Assembly: GCF_001854185.1 (NCBI RefSeq)
Contig: NZ_CP017603.1
Span: forward strand, 3,596,001 to 3,660,000
Direction: 5' to 3'
From: Clostridium formicaceticum
GTDB lineage: Bacteria; Bacillota; Clostridia; Peptostreptococcales; Natronincolaceae
Length of the DNA: 64,000 bases
Part shown: piece after piece, positions 46,310-54,347 of the stretch
Numbering within the stretch: the first letter of the stretch is position 1
Layout: every line of letters starts with the position of its first letter
Notes under the pieces: generated by a model
Told to the model about the DNA's origin: nothing
The model's database searches: none
Seen by the model: only the letters and a program-made list of their open reading frames with translations
Translations under genes and position numbers: made by a program

Positions 46310-47482
46310 TTAATCGAAGTATTTACTCATGAGGCTGTTGAATAGGGTTTCACTTTCTGTGATAGATTGTTTAACTATGGATTTTTGTTCTTCTATGTTT
46401 AAAACTATTGAAGTGAATTTCTCTTGTAAATATAATGGTGGAACAATTATTTTTATATTTTTCATGATACTAGTATTTAAATTAGGTTGCGTTCCACTTG
46501 GAGCTGTCCTGCGAAAATGTTCAGTCATTTCGTTAAGCTGTTTCAATAAAAAAATATTATTCAATTTATCACTCTTAATATCAAAGGCCAACCAACCATC
46601 GTGAATACATCCATCAAAAGTTATAATCCTAGCAAATCCTAAGGATACTCCACAATTTGCGAAGATCATACTTCCAGATTTAATATATCTACTTTTTTTA
46701 ATTCCATCTTCAATAATGTGCTCTTTGGTTGAAGTCAAATATAGGTCATCACCTTTTGTAGCATCCCCTATTTTAATCCAAGGAATTGTTCCTCCTAAAT
46801 ATTTTTCAATTGGCCTCGGTGAACCTCCTCGAACAATAGTGCACATATCTCCCAATTTATGTTCCTTCCATTCTTTTTTATTCACAATAGGATCACCAAA
46901 CATATCATAAAAAGTTGCTTTAATCAAATTATCAAGTTCTTCAAGCTGTTTTTTATGACCATTAATTATTTCTTGTGCTTTGTCTAGGGTGTCTGCAATG
47001 TGTTTTTGGATATCGAGGGGTGGTAGCGGAATTTCTAAATCTGATATGTTTTTTAAAGATAAATTCAGCTGTGCAACCCCTTGCTTTTGCTTTTGAAATT
47101 GTCTATATACAAAGGAAGACTTCAATGTCAATTGAATATATTTATAATCAATATTACCTTTTGAAATCCTAATAATAGCTAGCGCTTGATTAGTGTTTGC
47201 TGGTAATATACTTGCATCTACAATAGCTGTTCTTCCTAATGCTCCTGCAATGGAAAACAAGATATCATTTTCACAAAGTATTGAGCGTTTCATTTTATCA
47301 TTACATTCTGTAGAAATATATTGAAACTTATCTTTAATAAACATACCTGTCTCTGTTATACTTTCAATCTTAACAAAATTAACACCGATATCTTCAAACT
47401 GAAATCCGATTGTTGTAGGAGTTGTCCCTTTTGTTATTAGTGATGCAATGTCCCCTAACTTCACCATCTTCCACTTACTCAT
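46310..47482 (-). CDS. hsdS: type I restriction-modification specificity subunit
   Basis: DNA target-recognition subunit, 390 aa. Two tandem target-recognition domains (starting WKMVKLGDIASLITKGTTPT and WKEHKLGDMCTIVRGGSPRP near residue 209), each followed by a conserved coiled-coil spacer. IPLPPLDIQKHIADTLDKAQ and IVPPLYLQEKFTSIV mark the two half-repeats. The recognised sequence cannot be read from the protein. The start overlaps the hsdM end by 8 bases. Confidence 0.93.
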   Translation of the reverse strand: MSKWKMVKLGDIASLITKGTTPTTIGFQFEDIGVNFVKIESITETGMFIKDKFQYISTECNDKMKRSILCENDILFSIAGALGRTAIVDASILPANTNQALAIIRISKGNIDYKYIQLTLKSSFVYRQFQKQKQGVAQLNLSLKNISDLEIPLPPLDIQKHIADTLDKAQEIINGHKKQLEELDNLIKATFYDMFGDPIVNKKEWKEHKLGDMCTIVRGGSPRPIEKYLGGTIPWIKIGDATKGDDLYLTSTKEHIIEDGIKKSRYIKSGSMIFANCGVSLGFARIITFDGCIHDGWLAFDIKSDKLNNIFLLKQLNEMTEHFRRTAPSGTQPNLNTSIMKNIKIIVPPLYLQEKFTSIVLNIEEQKSIVKQSITESETLFNSLMSKYFD

Positions 47483-48950
47483 TTTCCAACAACCCCCTCA
47501 ATTCCTCCATCTTAGAGCTTAAATCAATAGCCAACTCATCAAGGCGGGTCATAATTACTTCTGGTTTCTCATATTCTACCTTTTCATATTCAATCTCTTT
47601 GTATCTATTAATAGACAAGTCATAATCATTGTTCTTGATCTCTTCCTTATCCACTAAGAAGCTCCGCTCTGTTTTCTTTCTGTCTACTTCCTTGTCAAGG
47701 CTATGGAATCTATTAATGATATCCGTGATATCTCCATCATTGCCTAAATCTTTTCGCTTATCATCTAGGGAAAAGCCGTCTGATTTCATGTCGTAAAACC
47801 ATACTTTATCTGTTCCTCCTGCATTAGTCTTTGTGAATATAAGGATTGCAGTAGAAACTCCTGCATAGGGTTTGAATACACCACTAGGCATAGAAATAAC
47901 AGCCTGCAGGTTATGGCTTTCAACCAATTCTTTTCTAAGGGATTTATGTGCCTTTGTTGTCCCGAATAATACGCCATCTGGCACGATACAAGCACATCTT
48001 CCACCTATATTTAGCATACGAATAAACAAGGCTATGAAGAGCAACTCTGTCTTTTTGGTATTACAGATGGCCTTTAGGTTGTCATGTATACTTTCAGCAT
48101 CTATAGTGCCCGTGAAAGGTGGATTTGCTAGAATGACATCATAGGCATCGGATATGTCATTTTGTTTTGATACACTATCAGCATAGTTGATATCTGGATT
48201 TGAAATAGAGTGCAACATCAGATTCATTGCAGATAGTCGAAGCATGGTTCTGTCGGTATCAAATCCTGTAAAGGCATCTCCCTCAAATTTTTCCCATTGC
48301 TCTGTAGTCATTTCACTTTCATATTTCTCCCTAATATATTCAGCAGAGGAAACTAAAAATCCAGCAGTCCCACAAGCAGGATCACAAATTCTATCATCTG
48401 GTGTAGGAGCTAATAATTTCACCATCATATTTCTAATATGCCTTGGGGTTCTAAATTGACCGTTTTGACCGGCAACAGACAGTTTTCCAAGCATATACTC
48501 GTATAAATCCCCCTGCATATCAAGATCCTTAATGTCATGTTCATATAGCTCATCTAAGCCAGTAATGACCTTCTGTAATACCTGCGGAGTTGGCATAAGG
48601 AATATGGCATCCTCCATATATCTTGAAAATGCTGAGGTTTTATTGCCATTCATAGATTTGATGAAGGGAAATACCTTTTGACCTATAACCTCAAAAATTT
48701 CCCTTGGATCTTTATCTTTAAATTTAGACCAACGCATAGCCTGGCCGTCTGGTGTATCAGGAAAAATCTTATTTGGCACTTCCATCCCTAAAGCTTCTAA
48801 ACTCTCATTTTCAATTTCTTTTTCATCTAATGAACGAATGAACATTAAATAGGTTAATTGCTCAATTACAGTTAATGGTTGTGTAATTCCTCCTGCCCAT
48901 ATATCTGTCCATATCTTATCAATTTTGTTCTTAACTTCTCCTGTTATCAT
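47475..48950 (-). CDS. hsdM: type I restriction-modification DNA methyltransferase subunit M
   Basis: N6-adenine methyltransferase, 491 aa. The HsdM_N helical domain (residues 1-130) is followed by the catalytic domain: SAM motif DPACGTAGFLVSSAE near 191 and NPPF in DVILANPPFTG near 274. A coiled C terminus binds HsdS. GGAGATACAAC precedes the ATG. First gene of hsdM-hsdS-hsdR; no promoter was clear in the AT-rich gap upstream. Confidence 0.95.
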   Translation of the reverse strand: MITGEVKNKIDKIWTDIWAGGITQPLTVIEQLTYLMFIRSLDEKEIENESLEALGMEVPNKIFPDTPDGQAMRWSKFKDKDPREIFEVIGQKVFPFIKSMNGNKTSAFSRYMEDAIFLMPTPQVLQKVITGLDELYEHDIKDLDMQGDLYEYMLGKLSVAGQNGQFRTPRHIRNMMVKLLAPTPDDRICDPACGTAGFLVSSAEYIREKYESEMTTEQWEKFEGDAFTGFDTDRTMLRLSAMNLMLHSISNPDINYADSVSKQNDISDAYDVILANPPFTGTIDAESIHDNLKAICNTKKTELLFIALFIRMLNIGGRCACIVPDGVLFGTTKAHKSLRKELVESHNLQAVISMPSGVFKPYAGVSTAILIFTKTNAGGTDKVWFYDMKSDGFSLDDKRKDLGNDGDITDIINRFHSLDKEVDRKKTERSFLVDKEEIKNNDYDLSINRYKEIEYEKVEYEKPEVIMTRLDELAIDLSSKMEELRGLLENE

Positions 48951-49092
48951 TTGTTGTATCTCCTCTTATGTATAATTTCTTTAGTACAAATAGCGTATTA
49001 ATTATTTCATTAACTTTTATATCTTCTCATATTTTATTAAATAGGCTCATTTAGCAACATTATACCACACAAATAGGTCAATTTCCTTCTAA

Positions 49093-49269
49093 GTTAAGTT
49101 TGGATATTTGTTTCCATATATAAAAGGAAATAACTGTATAGCTTCTACAGTAGAAAAGATATGTGCAGGTCTGAATATAGAGGTAAATAAGTACTTTACT
49201 ATACTAGACAAGAATAAAAAGAATAATGAGCGTAAAAAAGCAAATAGTCTCCAATTTAAAGTTATATAA
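49093..49269 (+). pseudogene. tail of an Xre-type regulator
   Basis: A plus-strand frame without a start codon reads PYIKGNNCIASTVEKICAGL and NIEVNKYFTILDKNKKNNER. STVEKICAGLNIEVNKYF matches the last helix of many Xre/HTH_3 proteins, where x.TVEKIC.GL.I.. follows the recognition helix. The HTH itself is missing, so this is a fragment. A hairpin follows about 20 bases later. Confidence 0.45.
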
Positions 49270-49287
49270 ACTATAGGCAAAAAATAA

Positions 49288-49320
49288 AAAACTCCTGTAC
49301 CTTAGTGGATACAAGAGTTT
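49288..49320. terminator. hairpin after the Xre fragment
   Basis: AAACTCcTGTA / TACAaGAGTTT with A before and T after. The neighbouring gap 49321-49511 has no gene I can support; 48951-49092 is AT-rich leader of hsdM. Confidence 0.5.
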
Positions 49321-49511
49321 CATCTGTGTCATTAGTACAAAATAGATGCACCCTTTTAGAACAAATAAAATCAAAAGCCACCCGTTTTATAAAGTAGTAA
49401 GTATTTCATTATAAACATAATGAGAAGTTAATCTGTCCTATAACTTGGAATTTGTTATTTCCTGTTTGGTTTTCTCGTTAGAAACAATAGTGGAGAGGCA
49501 GTCGATTTTAT

Positions 49512-50377
49512 TTACTTCCGCACTGGTCTGATATACTTAAAATACCGTTCCGGATTAAAACAAAAGTAAATTATTCTACCGGGGGAAGTATCAAAGCAGT
49601 AACCAGTGCCTGCAAAATCAAAAGTTGTCATTGCCTTTTCAATCTTTTCCTCCACACTACGATTTTCCTGCTCATAATCGAAGGGCCCATGTTCAAAAAC
49701 AATATACTCGGCTTCGGGAACATCAATCGGTCATTAATGTACGCCATAATCTGACCGCTGCCGCCGTTAGATTCGCTCCCACCATCGTCATCCAATTTGC
49801 CCTTGATACTATCGAGTAATCCGCAAATTGTTTCGCAGTCCTGTCCCGGAATAAGACTTTGCTTTTGCCAAAAATCCCAATACCCATTACTCTCATAGTT
49901 TTTAATGTGCAAAAATTTGTGTGCGGGAATTGTTACAAAATAAATTTTAACATTATCTGTAGATTTCATCATCCCAATCTCTCCCAATCCTAAAAAGTAG
50001 CGGTCGAAAGGGTTTATTTTTGTACGAAGAACGACAGGCTTAGGCTTTTTTCGGTATTCACTTGGAGTTACACCATATGTTCCCTTAAAAGCTCTGGTAA
50101 AAGCTTCATGTGATGAAAAACCATAATCAAAAGCAATATCTAAAAGGCTTTTTTCACTATCCCGAACCTCTTTTAGTGCAAAGGCTAATTTTCTATGCCG
50201 CAGATAATCCCTAAATTGCATACCCGATATTTCTTTGAATTTTCTCGTTGTATAAAATTCAGAATAACCCAGCCTGCGAGAAAGAAAGCGTAGTGTCAAG
50301 GCTTCATCATTATAATTTTTAATACATTTGTCAATTTCATCAACGATTATTTGAATTTGCTTCTGCCATTCGTACAT
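49512..50377 (-). pseudogene. AraC family regulator with effector-binding domain, frameshifted
   Basis: The N-terminal AraC HTH (residues 1-110: LSRRLGYSEFYTTRKFKEIS, IAFDYGFSSHEAFTRAFKGT, YGVTPSEYRK) and a GyrI-like effector domain read well down to GQIMAYINDR at about 49735. There the frame shifts by one base. The other frame continues IDVPEAEYIVFEHGPFDYEQ and FNPERYFKYIRPVRK to a stop at 49512. So the gene is intact apart from one indel, or a sequencing error. ATG at 50377 follows GAGGTG. Confidence 0.78.
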
Positions 50378-50499
50378 TCGTCCGTTCACCTCGTTTCAAC
50401 CACCCTACATTTATTATAAAGAAATAGAGAGATTACTGCTTGATTTTACTTGCTGTTATTTCATTTTTCTCTTTTAAGTTCTGCATCTTTGCGTCTGGC

Positions 50500-50679
50500 C
50501 TACAATATGAGGTTTTTAATACCTCTATCAAAGAAATTTTTGTCTGCACCGTTGGGGCCGATCAGCCCCATGATAAACCCCTCCGACAAACGGATGGTGA
50601 TATTTTCAAGCGTAAGATTCAAATTTGCACATTTACTAAAAAGCTTCGACTCATATTGCTTTGCTAAGTTGCAAACAAG
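50500..50679 (-). pseudogene. ABC transporter ATPase fragment
   Basis: A minus-strand frame with no start reads LTLENITIRLSEGFIMGLIG then PNGADKN. This is the beginning of an ABC ATPase with its Walker A loop, but the expected GPNGAGKT is damaged (GADKN). The sense continues in another frame (KISLIEVLKTSYCRPDAKM) to about 50440. No Q loop, signature or Walker B follows, so most of the gene is gone. Confidence 0.6.
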
Positions 50680-50997
50680 TTATCCCCACCAATATAATGC
50701 TTGGTTTGTTTTTGCATATTCCTTTTCTCTATCATATCTGTTGGTTCTTTTTTCCATATCAGAAGACATATCTACTAATACAAACTCAAAATTCTGGTAA
50801 TTTAAAATCATATCTTTGTATTTATCAATATATCTAGGGTTTCTTTTCCAAGATTTAGTTCTTAGACTACTACTATATGGGCATGATTTGCATTCATGGA
50901 TATCAAAACTAGCACTATATCCATTATTCCTTCTCCTTGCAGGATATTTATCTGTACAGTCTTTACATTTAGAATCATCTTTTATTAATAGCTTCAC
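50680..50997 (-). CDS. hypothetical protein with two CxxC pairs
   Basis: 105-aa frame, not recognised. Two cysteine pairs (KCKDCTDKYPARRR and HECKSCPYSSSLR) suggest a zinc-binding site. The rest is basic and aromatic (SWKRNPRYIDKYKDMILNYQ) and ends ALYWWG. Its GTG start lies inside the recombinase fragment, overlapping by 23 bases, with a poor ribosome site. It may be the leftover C-terminal part of a transposase-like gene. Confidence 0.35.
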   Translation of the reverse strand: MKLLIKDDSKCKDCTDKYPARRRNNGYSASFDIHECKSCPYSSSLRTKSWKRNPRYIDKYKDMILNYQNFEFVLVDMSSDMEKRTNRYDREKEYAKTNQALYWWG

Positions 50998-51454
50998 TTT
51001 TCTGTCTGCTTTCTTCCTGATAAGCCGCTGCTATCATAGTAATGTACTTTTTTACTCGAGAATCATTAGAGCAAATATCCTCAGTTTCAAAGTAGACAAC
51101 TACATTTAATTTTGATAATTCATCGAGCATAAGCAGCACATCCAATGTATTGCGTCCAAAACGACTTAGAGATTTCATCAAAATCAAATCTACTTTTCCA
51201 TCTCTGCAGTCTTTCATTAATCGCTGAACTTCATCTCTATTATATACTCTTGTGCCAGATTCCTGTTCAGCGTAAATATCGACAAAATCCCAATCCGGGT
51301 TATCGCAAATTTTTTGCGTATAGTAAGCTATTTGTGATTTTAAACTCTGTCTTTGTTCCTCATGCTCAGTACTGACACGGCAATAGGCAGCAACTTTTAA
51401 CCTTTTATCAGATTGATCTTGTCTTGCAGGAATAGTAGTAATTTGTTTACTCAT
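50975..51454 (-). pseudogene. truncated serine recombinase (resolvase domain only)
   Basis: The 159-aa frame has a complete N-terminal catalytic domain. The nucleophile serine is in AAYCRVSTEHEEQRQSLKSQ near residue 28, with LILMKSLSRFGRNTLDVLLM near 97 and MIAAAYQEESRQKSEAINKR at the end. Large serine recombinases of this type need a further 300 residues (recombinase and zinc-ribbon domains), which are absent. So it is a C-terminally truncated remnant. Its type differs from the fragment at 51.6-52.1 kb. Confidence 0.8.
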
Positions 51455-51587
51455 TTCAAAGCTTCCTTAACGCAAAAATGCAATACCCAAGTAGGTGCTG
51501 CATTCTTCAAATATTATTCGAGATTTAGGTATAAAAAAGCTAATCTTCATTGGTTTATTACCAACAAAAATGTAGCTTATAACTTAG

Positions 51588-51629
51588 TCTGGCTGACAGG
51601 ACTTGAACCTGCGACCTCCAGACCCCTAG
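51588..51629 (-). pseudogene. 3' half of a split tRNA-Pro gene
   Basis: On the minus strand: loop CTAGGGG, anticodon stem TCTGG, variable AGGTC, T arm GCAGG-TTCAAGT-CCTGT, acceptor strand CAGCCAG, discriminator A. CAGCCAG is the exact complement of the CTGGCTG that opens the 5' half at 52360, and TCTGG that of CCAGA at 52329-52333. CTA, not CCA, follows. It cannot fold as a tRNA alone. Confidence 0.85.
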
Positions 51630-52104
51630 TCCAACAATATGTTAGTAACAAATAATACATCAATATGAATTTTTTCATTTCCTGCTCTTACTGCTTTTTT
51701 AGACCTTTTTTTAACAATTTCTTGAACTAGATTAAAATCCGCTTTTGACACAATTGGAGGATAATAATCATAATGTACTATGTGATCTTCTTCATTTGTC
51801 AGTTTTTTCTTTCCCTTAATATTAGTTAATTTTGTCTTTCCATTTCTTAATATACATCTATTGCTTTATTCTTCACAAGTGCTTCAATTTCTAATATACC
51901 ATCACGGTCAAAATTCATACCTGTACAATTATCATCATCAAATATTTCAATAATTTTAAACCCTAATTTTTCAGCATAATCTTCAATGATTCTCTTCTGT
52001 CCTAATAAACTTTCCTTTTCATCATCATCATCTCTCGACAATCTAACATAACCATATACTCTCTCTATATTTTCATCCCCTGTTAAGAAATAAATGTGTA
52101 TGAC
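51626..52104 (-). pseudogene. crippled large serine recombinase beside the tRNA break
   Basis: The first frame (52104-51847) reads VYGYVRLSRDDDDEKESLLG, then NCTGMNFDRDGILEIEALVK: a resolvase start. It hits a stop, and a second frame continues GKTKLTNIKGKKKLTNEED, then YYPPIVSKADFNLVQEIVKK and RSKKAVRAGNEKIH, the middle of the recombinase domain. The join is a frameshift with loss of about 120 residues, and the zinc ribbon and coiled-coil end are lost. The reading frame runs into the 3' half-tRNA, where TAG lies in its anticodon loop. Confidence 0.75.
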
Positions 52105-52142
52105 CTAACATCATTTTATTAGGTTAAAATCATTTCTAACAT

Positions 52143-52170
52143 AAAAAAACTACCTAAATTTTAGATAGTT
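52143..52170 (-). terminator. terminator of tRNA-Pro
   Basis: On the minus strand AACTATCTAAA pairs with TTTAGGTAGTT, followed by seven T. It begins ten bases after the encoded CCA. Confidence 0.85.
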
Positions 52171-52179
52171 GAATTTACA

Positions 52180-52256
52180 TGGTCGGAGCGACAGGACTTG
52201 AACCTGCGGCCTCATGACCCCCAGTCATGCGTTCTACCAAACTGAACTACGCCCCG
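52180..52256 (-). tRNA. tRNA-Pro (GGG anticodon)
   Basis: Complete cloverleaf. Acceptor CGGGGCG / CGCTCCG (one G-U); D arm with AGTTTGGTAGA; anticodon stem CATGA / TCATG around loop CTGGGGG, giving GGG at 34-36; T arm GCAGG-TTCAAGT-CCTGT; discriminator A and encoded CCA. It differs clearly from the split tRNA-Pro on either side in acceptor and anticodon stems, yet reads the same proline codons. No promoter of its own was clear; the host promoter at 52396-52424 could drive it. Confidence 0.93.
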
Positions 52257-52322
52257 AATTAACAAAACATATTTATTGTTTTAAAGTTACTATTAAATAA
52301 AATTAACCATAAACTAACGCTA

Positions 52323-52360
52323 CCCCAGTCTGGCGCGCTACCAAACTGCGCCACAGCCAG
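52323..52360 (-). pseudogene. 5' half of a split tRNA-Pro gene
   Basis: On the minus strand: acceptor CTGGCTG, TG, D arm GCGCAGTTTGGTAGCGC, G, anticodon stem CCAGA, then loop CTGGGG, after which tRNA likeness stops (TAGCGTTAG). Joined to the half at 51588 it would give a normal tRNA-Pro with perfect acceptor and anticodon stems. It keeps its promoter. Confidence 0.85.
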
Positions 52361-52395
52361 ATGAAATTAATACAATTACTTTAACTACCTTATAC

Positions 52396-52424
52396 ATATT
52401 ATGCTAATTCTCAACTCTTGTCAA
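52396..52424 (-). promoter_or_regulatory. sigma-A promoter of the original tRNA-Pro
   Basis: Minus strand TTGACA (52419-52424), 17 bases, TAATAT (52396-52401). Predicted start about 30 bases before the 5' half-tRNA. With no terminator between, transcription should run on into the intact tRNA-Pro. Confidence 0.75.
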
Positions 52425-52490
52425 GTAGTTTGTTCATATTTTTTTCTATATTTAAGTATATGTCTTTCCTTTTCTATTTATACGCAGAAA

Positions 52491-52520
52491 TATAGGGGTA
52501 TGTACTTACATCCCCTATTT
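52491..52520 (-). terminator. possible terminator of spoIVA
   Basis: AATAGGGGATGT / ACATACCCCTAT with a 4-base loop, about 75 bases beyond the spoIVA stop. The tail is AT-rich rather than a clean T run. Confidence 0.45.
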
Positions 52521-52592
52521 TATGTTAAGCTCTATATTACTTAAGCTATTTATAAAACTTCTAATAGAATTTTCCTGCCAAAGTCTCATAGA

Positions 52593-54071
52593 TTATAAAA
52601 TAATAGCAATAAAGCCCCCATTTCCTTCATTAATAATTTTTTGCAGAGTCTTTTGCAACTTAATTCTTGTATCATCTGGCATTGTTTGAAGTTTGCTTTG
52701 CAATTGTTCTTTTACCATATCATGGAGGGATTTACCAAACATGTTGGTTTCCCATATTTTTTCTGGATTTTGTTCAAACTCCTCCAACAAATATTTTACT
52801 AGTTCCTCACTTTGTTTCTCAGTACCTACTACTGGGGAAACCTCTGTCGCTATATCCGCTCTGATAAAGTGTAAGGAAGGTGCATTTGCCCTTAGTTTTA
52901 CACCAAATTGATTACCATGTTTGAATATTTCTGGTTGTTCTAAAGCCAATTCCTCTAAAGATGGCGGTACAAGGCCATAACCAATGGCTTTGACATCCTG
53001 TAATGCTTTTTCTACCCTATCATATTCCCTTTTTGCCTTTGCTAACTCTGTAATCAAACCAATCAATTGATGATCTCCAGCAATATCATAACCGGTTTTT
53101 TCACCTAAAATTTTATAAAACAAGTTATCATCTGTAGTTAGTTCAATTAAGGCAGAACCTTCTCCCATTTTAATATTTTCAAGAGAGACCTTTTTAATAT
53201 TTTCAATATCCTTTAAACTAGCTATCATCGTTTCTACATTTTTTATTCTTCTTGTATGACTGGCAATTTCTCGAATACCCTTCATGATGGTAGATTTTAA
53301 CCAATGTCCCGATTCGATACTTTCCACCCATCCCGGCAAGTTGAAATTGATCTCTGTGATAGGAAATTCAAATAATACACTTTCTAGGATCTCATGTATA
53401 TCGTTAATATTCATCGTTGCACAGTCTTTAATCACCACAGAAACCCCGTATTTTTCCTGCAGACTATTTTTTAAAGTCTGTGTTTCTTCCGCATCTGGGG
53501 TTTTACTATTTAGGACAATAGCAAAGGGTTTATCAATTTCCTTCAGTTCATTAATAACTCTTTCCTCCGCCTCAATATAGTTCTCTCTCTCGATATCAGT
53601 AATGGAACCATCGGTTGTTACCACTAAACCTATGGTAGAATGTTCCTGAATGACTTTTTTGGTACCAATTTCTGCTGCCTCTTCAAAGGGAATTTGCTTT
53701 TCAAACCAAGGGGTATTTACTAATCGTGACTGTCCATCCTCTTGATGCCCTAAAGCCCCCTTCACTAAATAACCAACACAGTCAATCATGCGAAGCTTAA
53801 AAGATGCATTCTCTTTTAAAACCAGCTCAACTGCTTCATTGGGAACAAATTTAGGCTCCGTCGTAGTAATGGTTTTTCCCGAACCACTTTGAGGAAGCTC
53901 ATCCTTTGCTCTTTCTTTCTTATAGGTGTTTTCTATATTAGGTAAAACCAACAAATCCATCACTCTTTTTATTAAGGTAGATTTTCCTGTTCTAACAGGT
54001 CCTACAACACCTATGTAAATGTCACCTTGTGTACGCTGTGCTATATCTCTGTAAATATGGTACTTTTCCAT
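52593..54071 (-). CDS. spoIVA: stage IV sporulation protein A
   Basis: ATPase that polymerises on the forespore surface and forms the base of the spore coat. The P loop GVVGPVRTGKSTLIKR is near residue 21, followed by TITTTEPKFVPNEAVE and the RMIDCVGYLVKG switch. The three-domain length (492 aa) and a C terminus ending GGFIAIIL match the family. The open frame runs to 54278, but the ATG at 54071 follows TAAGGAGGGATAGG. Marks the organism as a spore former. Confidence 0.96.
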   Translation of the reverse strand: MEKYHIYRDIAQRTQGDIYIGVVGPVRTGKSTLIKRVMDLLVLPNIENTYKKERAKDELPQSGSGKTITTTEPKFVPNEAVELVLKENASFKLRMIDCVGYLVKGALGHQEDGQSRLVNTPWFEKQIPFEEAAEIGTKKVIQEHSTIGLVVTTDGSITDIERENYIEAEERVINELKEIDKPFAIVLNSKTPDAEETQTLKNSLQEKYGVSVVIKDCATMNINDIHEILESVLFEFPITEINFNLPGWVESIESGHWLKSTIMKGIREIASHTRRIKNVETMIASLKDIENIKKVSLENIKMGEGSALIELTTDDNLFYKILGEKTGYDIAGDHQLIGLITELAKAKREYDRVEKALQDVKAIGYGLVPPSLEELALEQPEIFKHGNQFGVKLRANAPSLHFIRADIATEVSPVVGTEKQSEELVKYLLEEFEQNPEKIWETNMFGKSLHDMVKEQLQSKLQTMPDDTRIKLQKTLQKIINEGNGGFIAIIL

Positions 54072-54229
54072 CCTATCCCTCCTTATTGTATATAGATAAA
54101 TAGATATATCTCCATACTTTATAACATTATAAATATATGATTCTTCAAAAAAAATATGACAACGCAATCTATCTACTACTTTATATTTTTTATGAGGAGG
54201 ATTTATGCTTCTTTTTTGATAAAAATTAC

Positions 54230-54332
54230 AAAAAAAGAACCCTCTTATCAGGAGATCACTGAAAAAATATTTTGTCATGATACTATCATAAAAATGATAC
54301 TTTTTCAGTCTCTCTTTCTCAGGGTTCTTTTT
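54230..54332. terminator. long fold-back hairpin downstream of gpsA
   Basis: GAACCCT ... ACTGAAAAA pairs with TTTTTCAGT ... AGGGTTC over about 100 bases with an inner AT stem, A tract before and T run after. It probably ends the der-plsY-gpsA transcript. The rest of the gap 54072-54229 shows only AT-rich sequence and the spoIVA leader. Confidence 0.55.
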
Positions 54333-54347
54333 GTGGATGATAAAGTT

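Larger units (their letters stand above)
51626..52328 (-). mobile_element. remnant element splitting tRNA-Pro, with recombinase and replacement tRNA
   Basis: Everything between the two half-tRNAs. Order on the minus strand: 5' tRNA half, about 66 bases, intact tRNA-Pro(GGG), its terminator, a decayed serine recombinase, 3' tRNA half. The breakpoints carry GACTGGGG on one side and GACTAGGGG on the other, as expected for attL and attR sharing a short GG-rich core. The element has lost all other cargo, or the cargo now lies outside through rearrangement. That it arrived by serine-recombinase integration is inference. Confidence 0.7.

Noticed and set aside
49089-49280. 63-codon minus-strand frame
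   Set aside because: It is the antisense of the plus-strand Xre tail, which has clear sequence likeness; the minus frame is low complexity.
51588-52360. Group I intron in a tRNA anticodon loop
   Set aside because: Bacterial group I introns do sit in anticodon loops, but this gap holds an intact tRNA and recombinase pieces, and I see no group I core.
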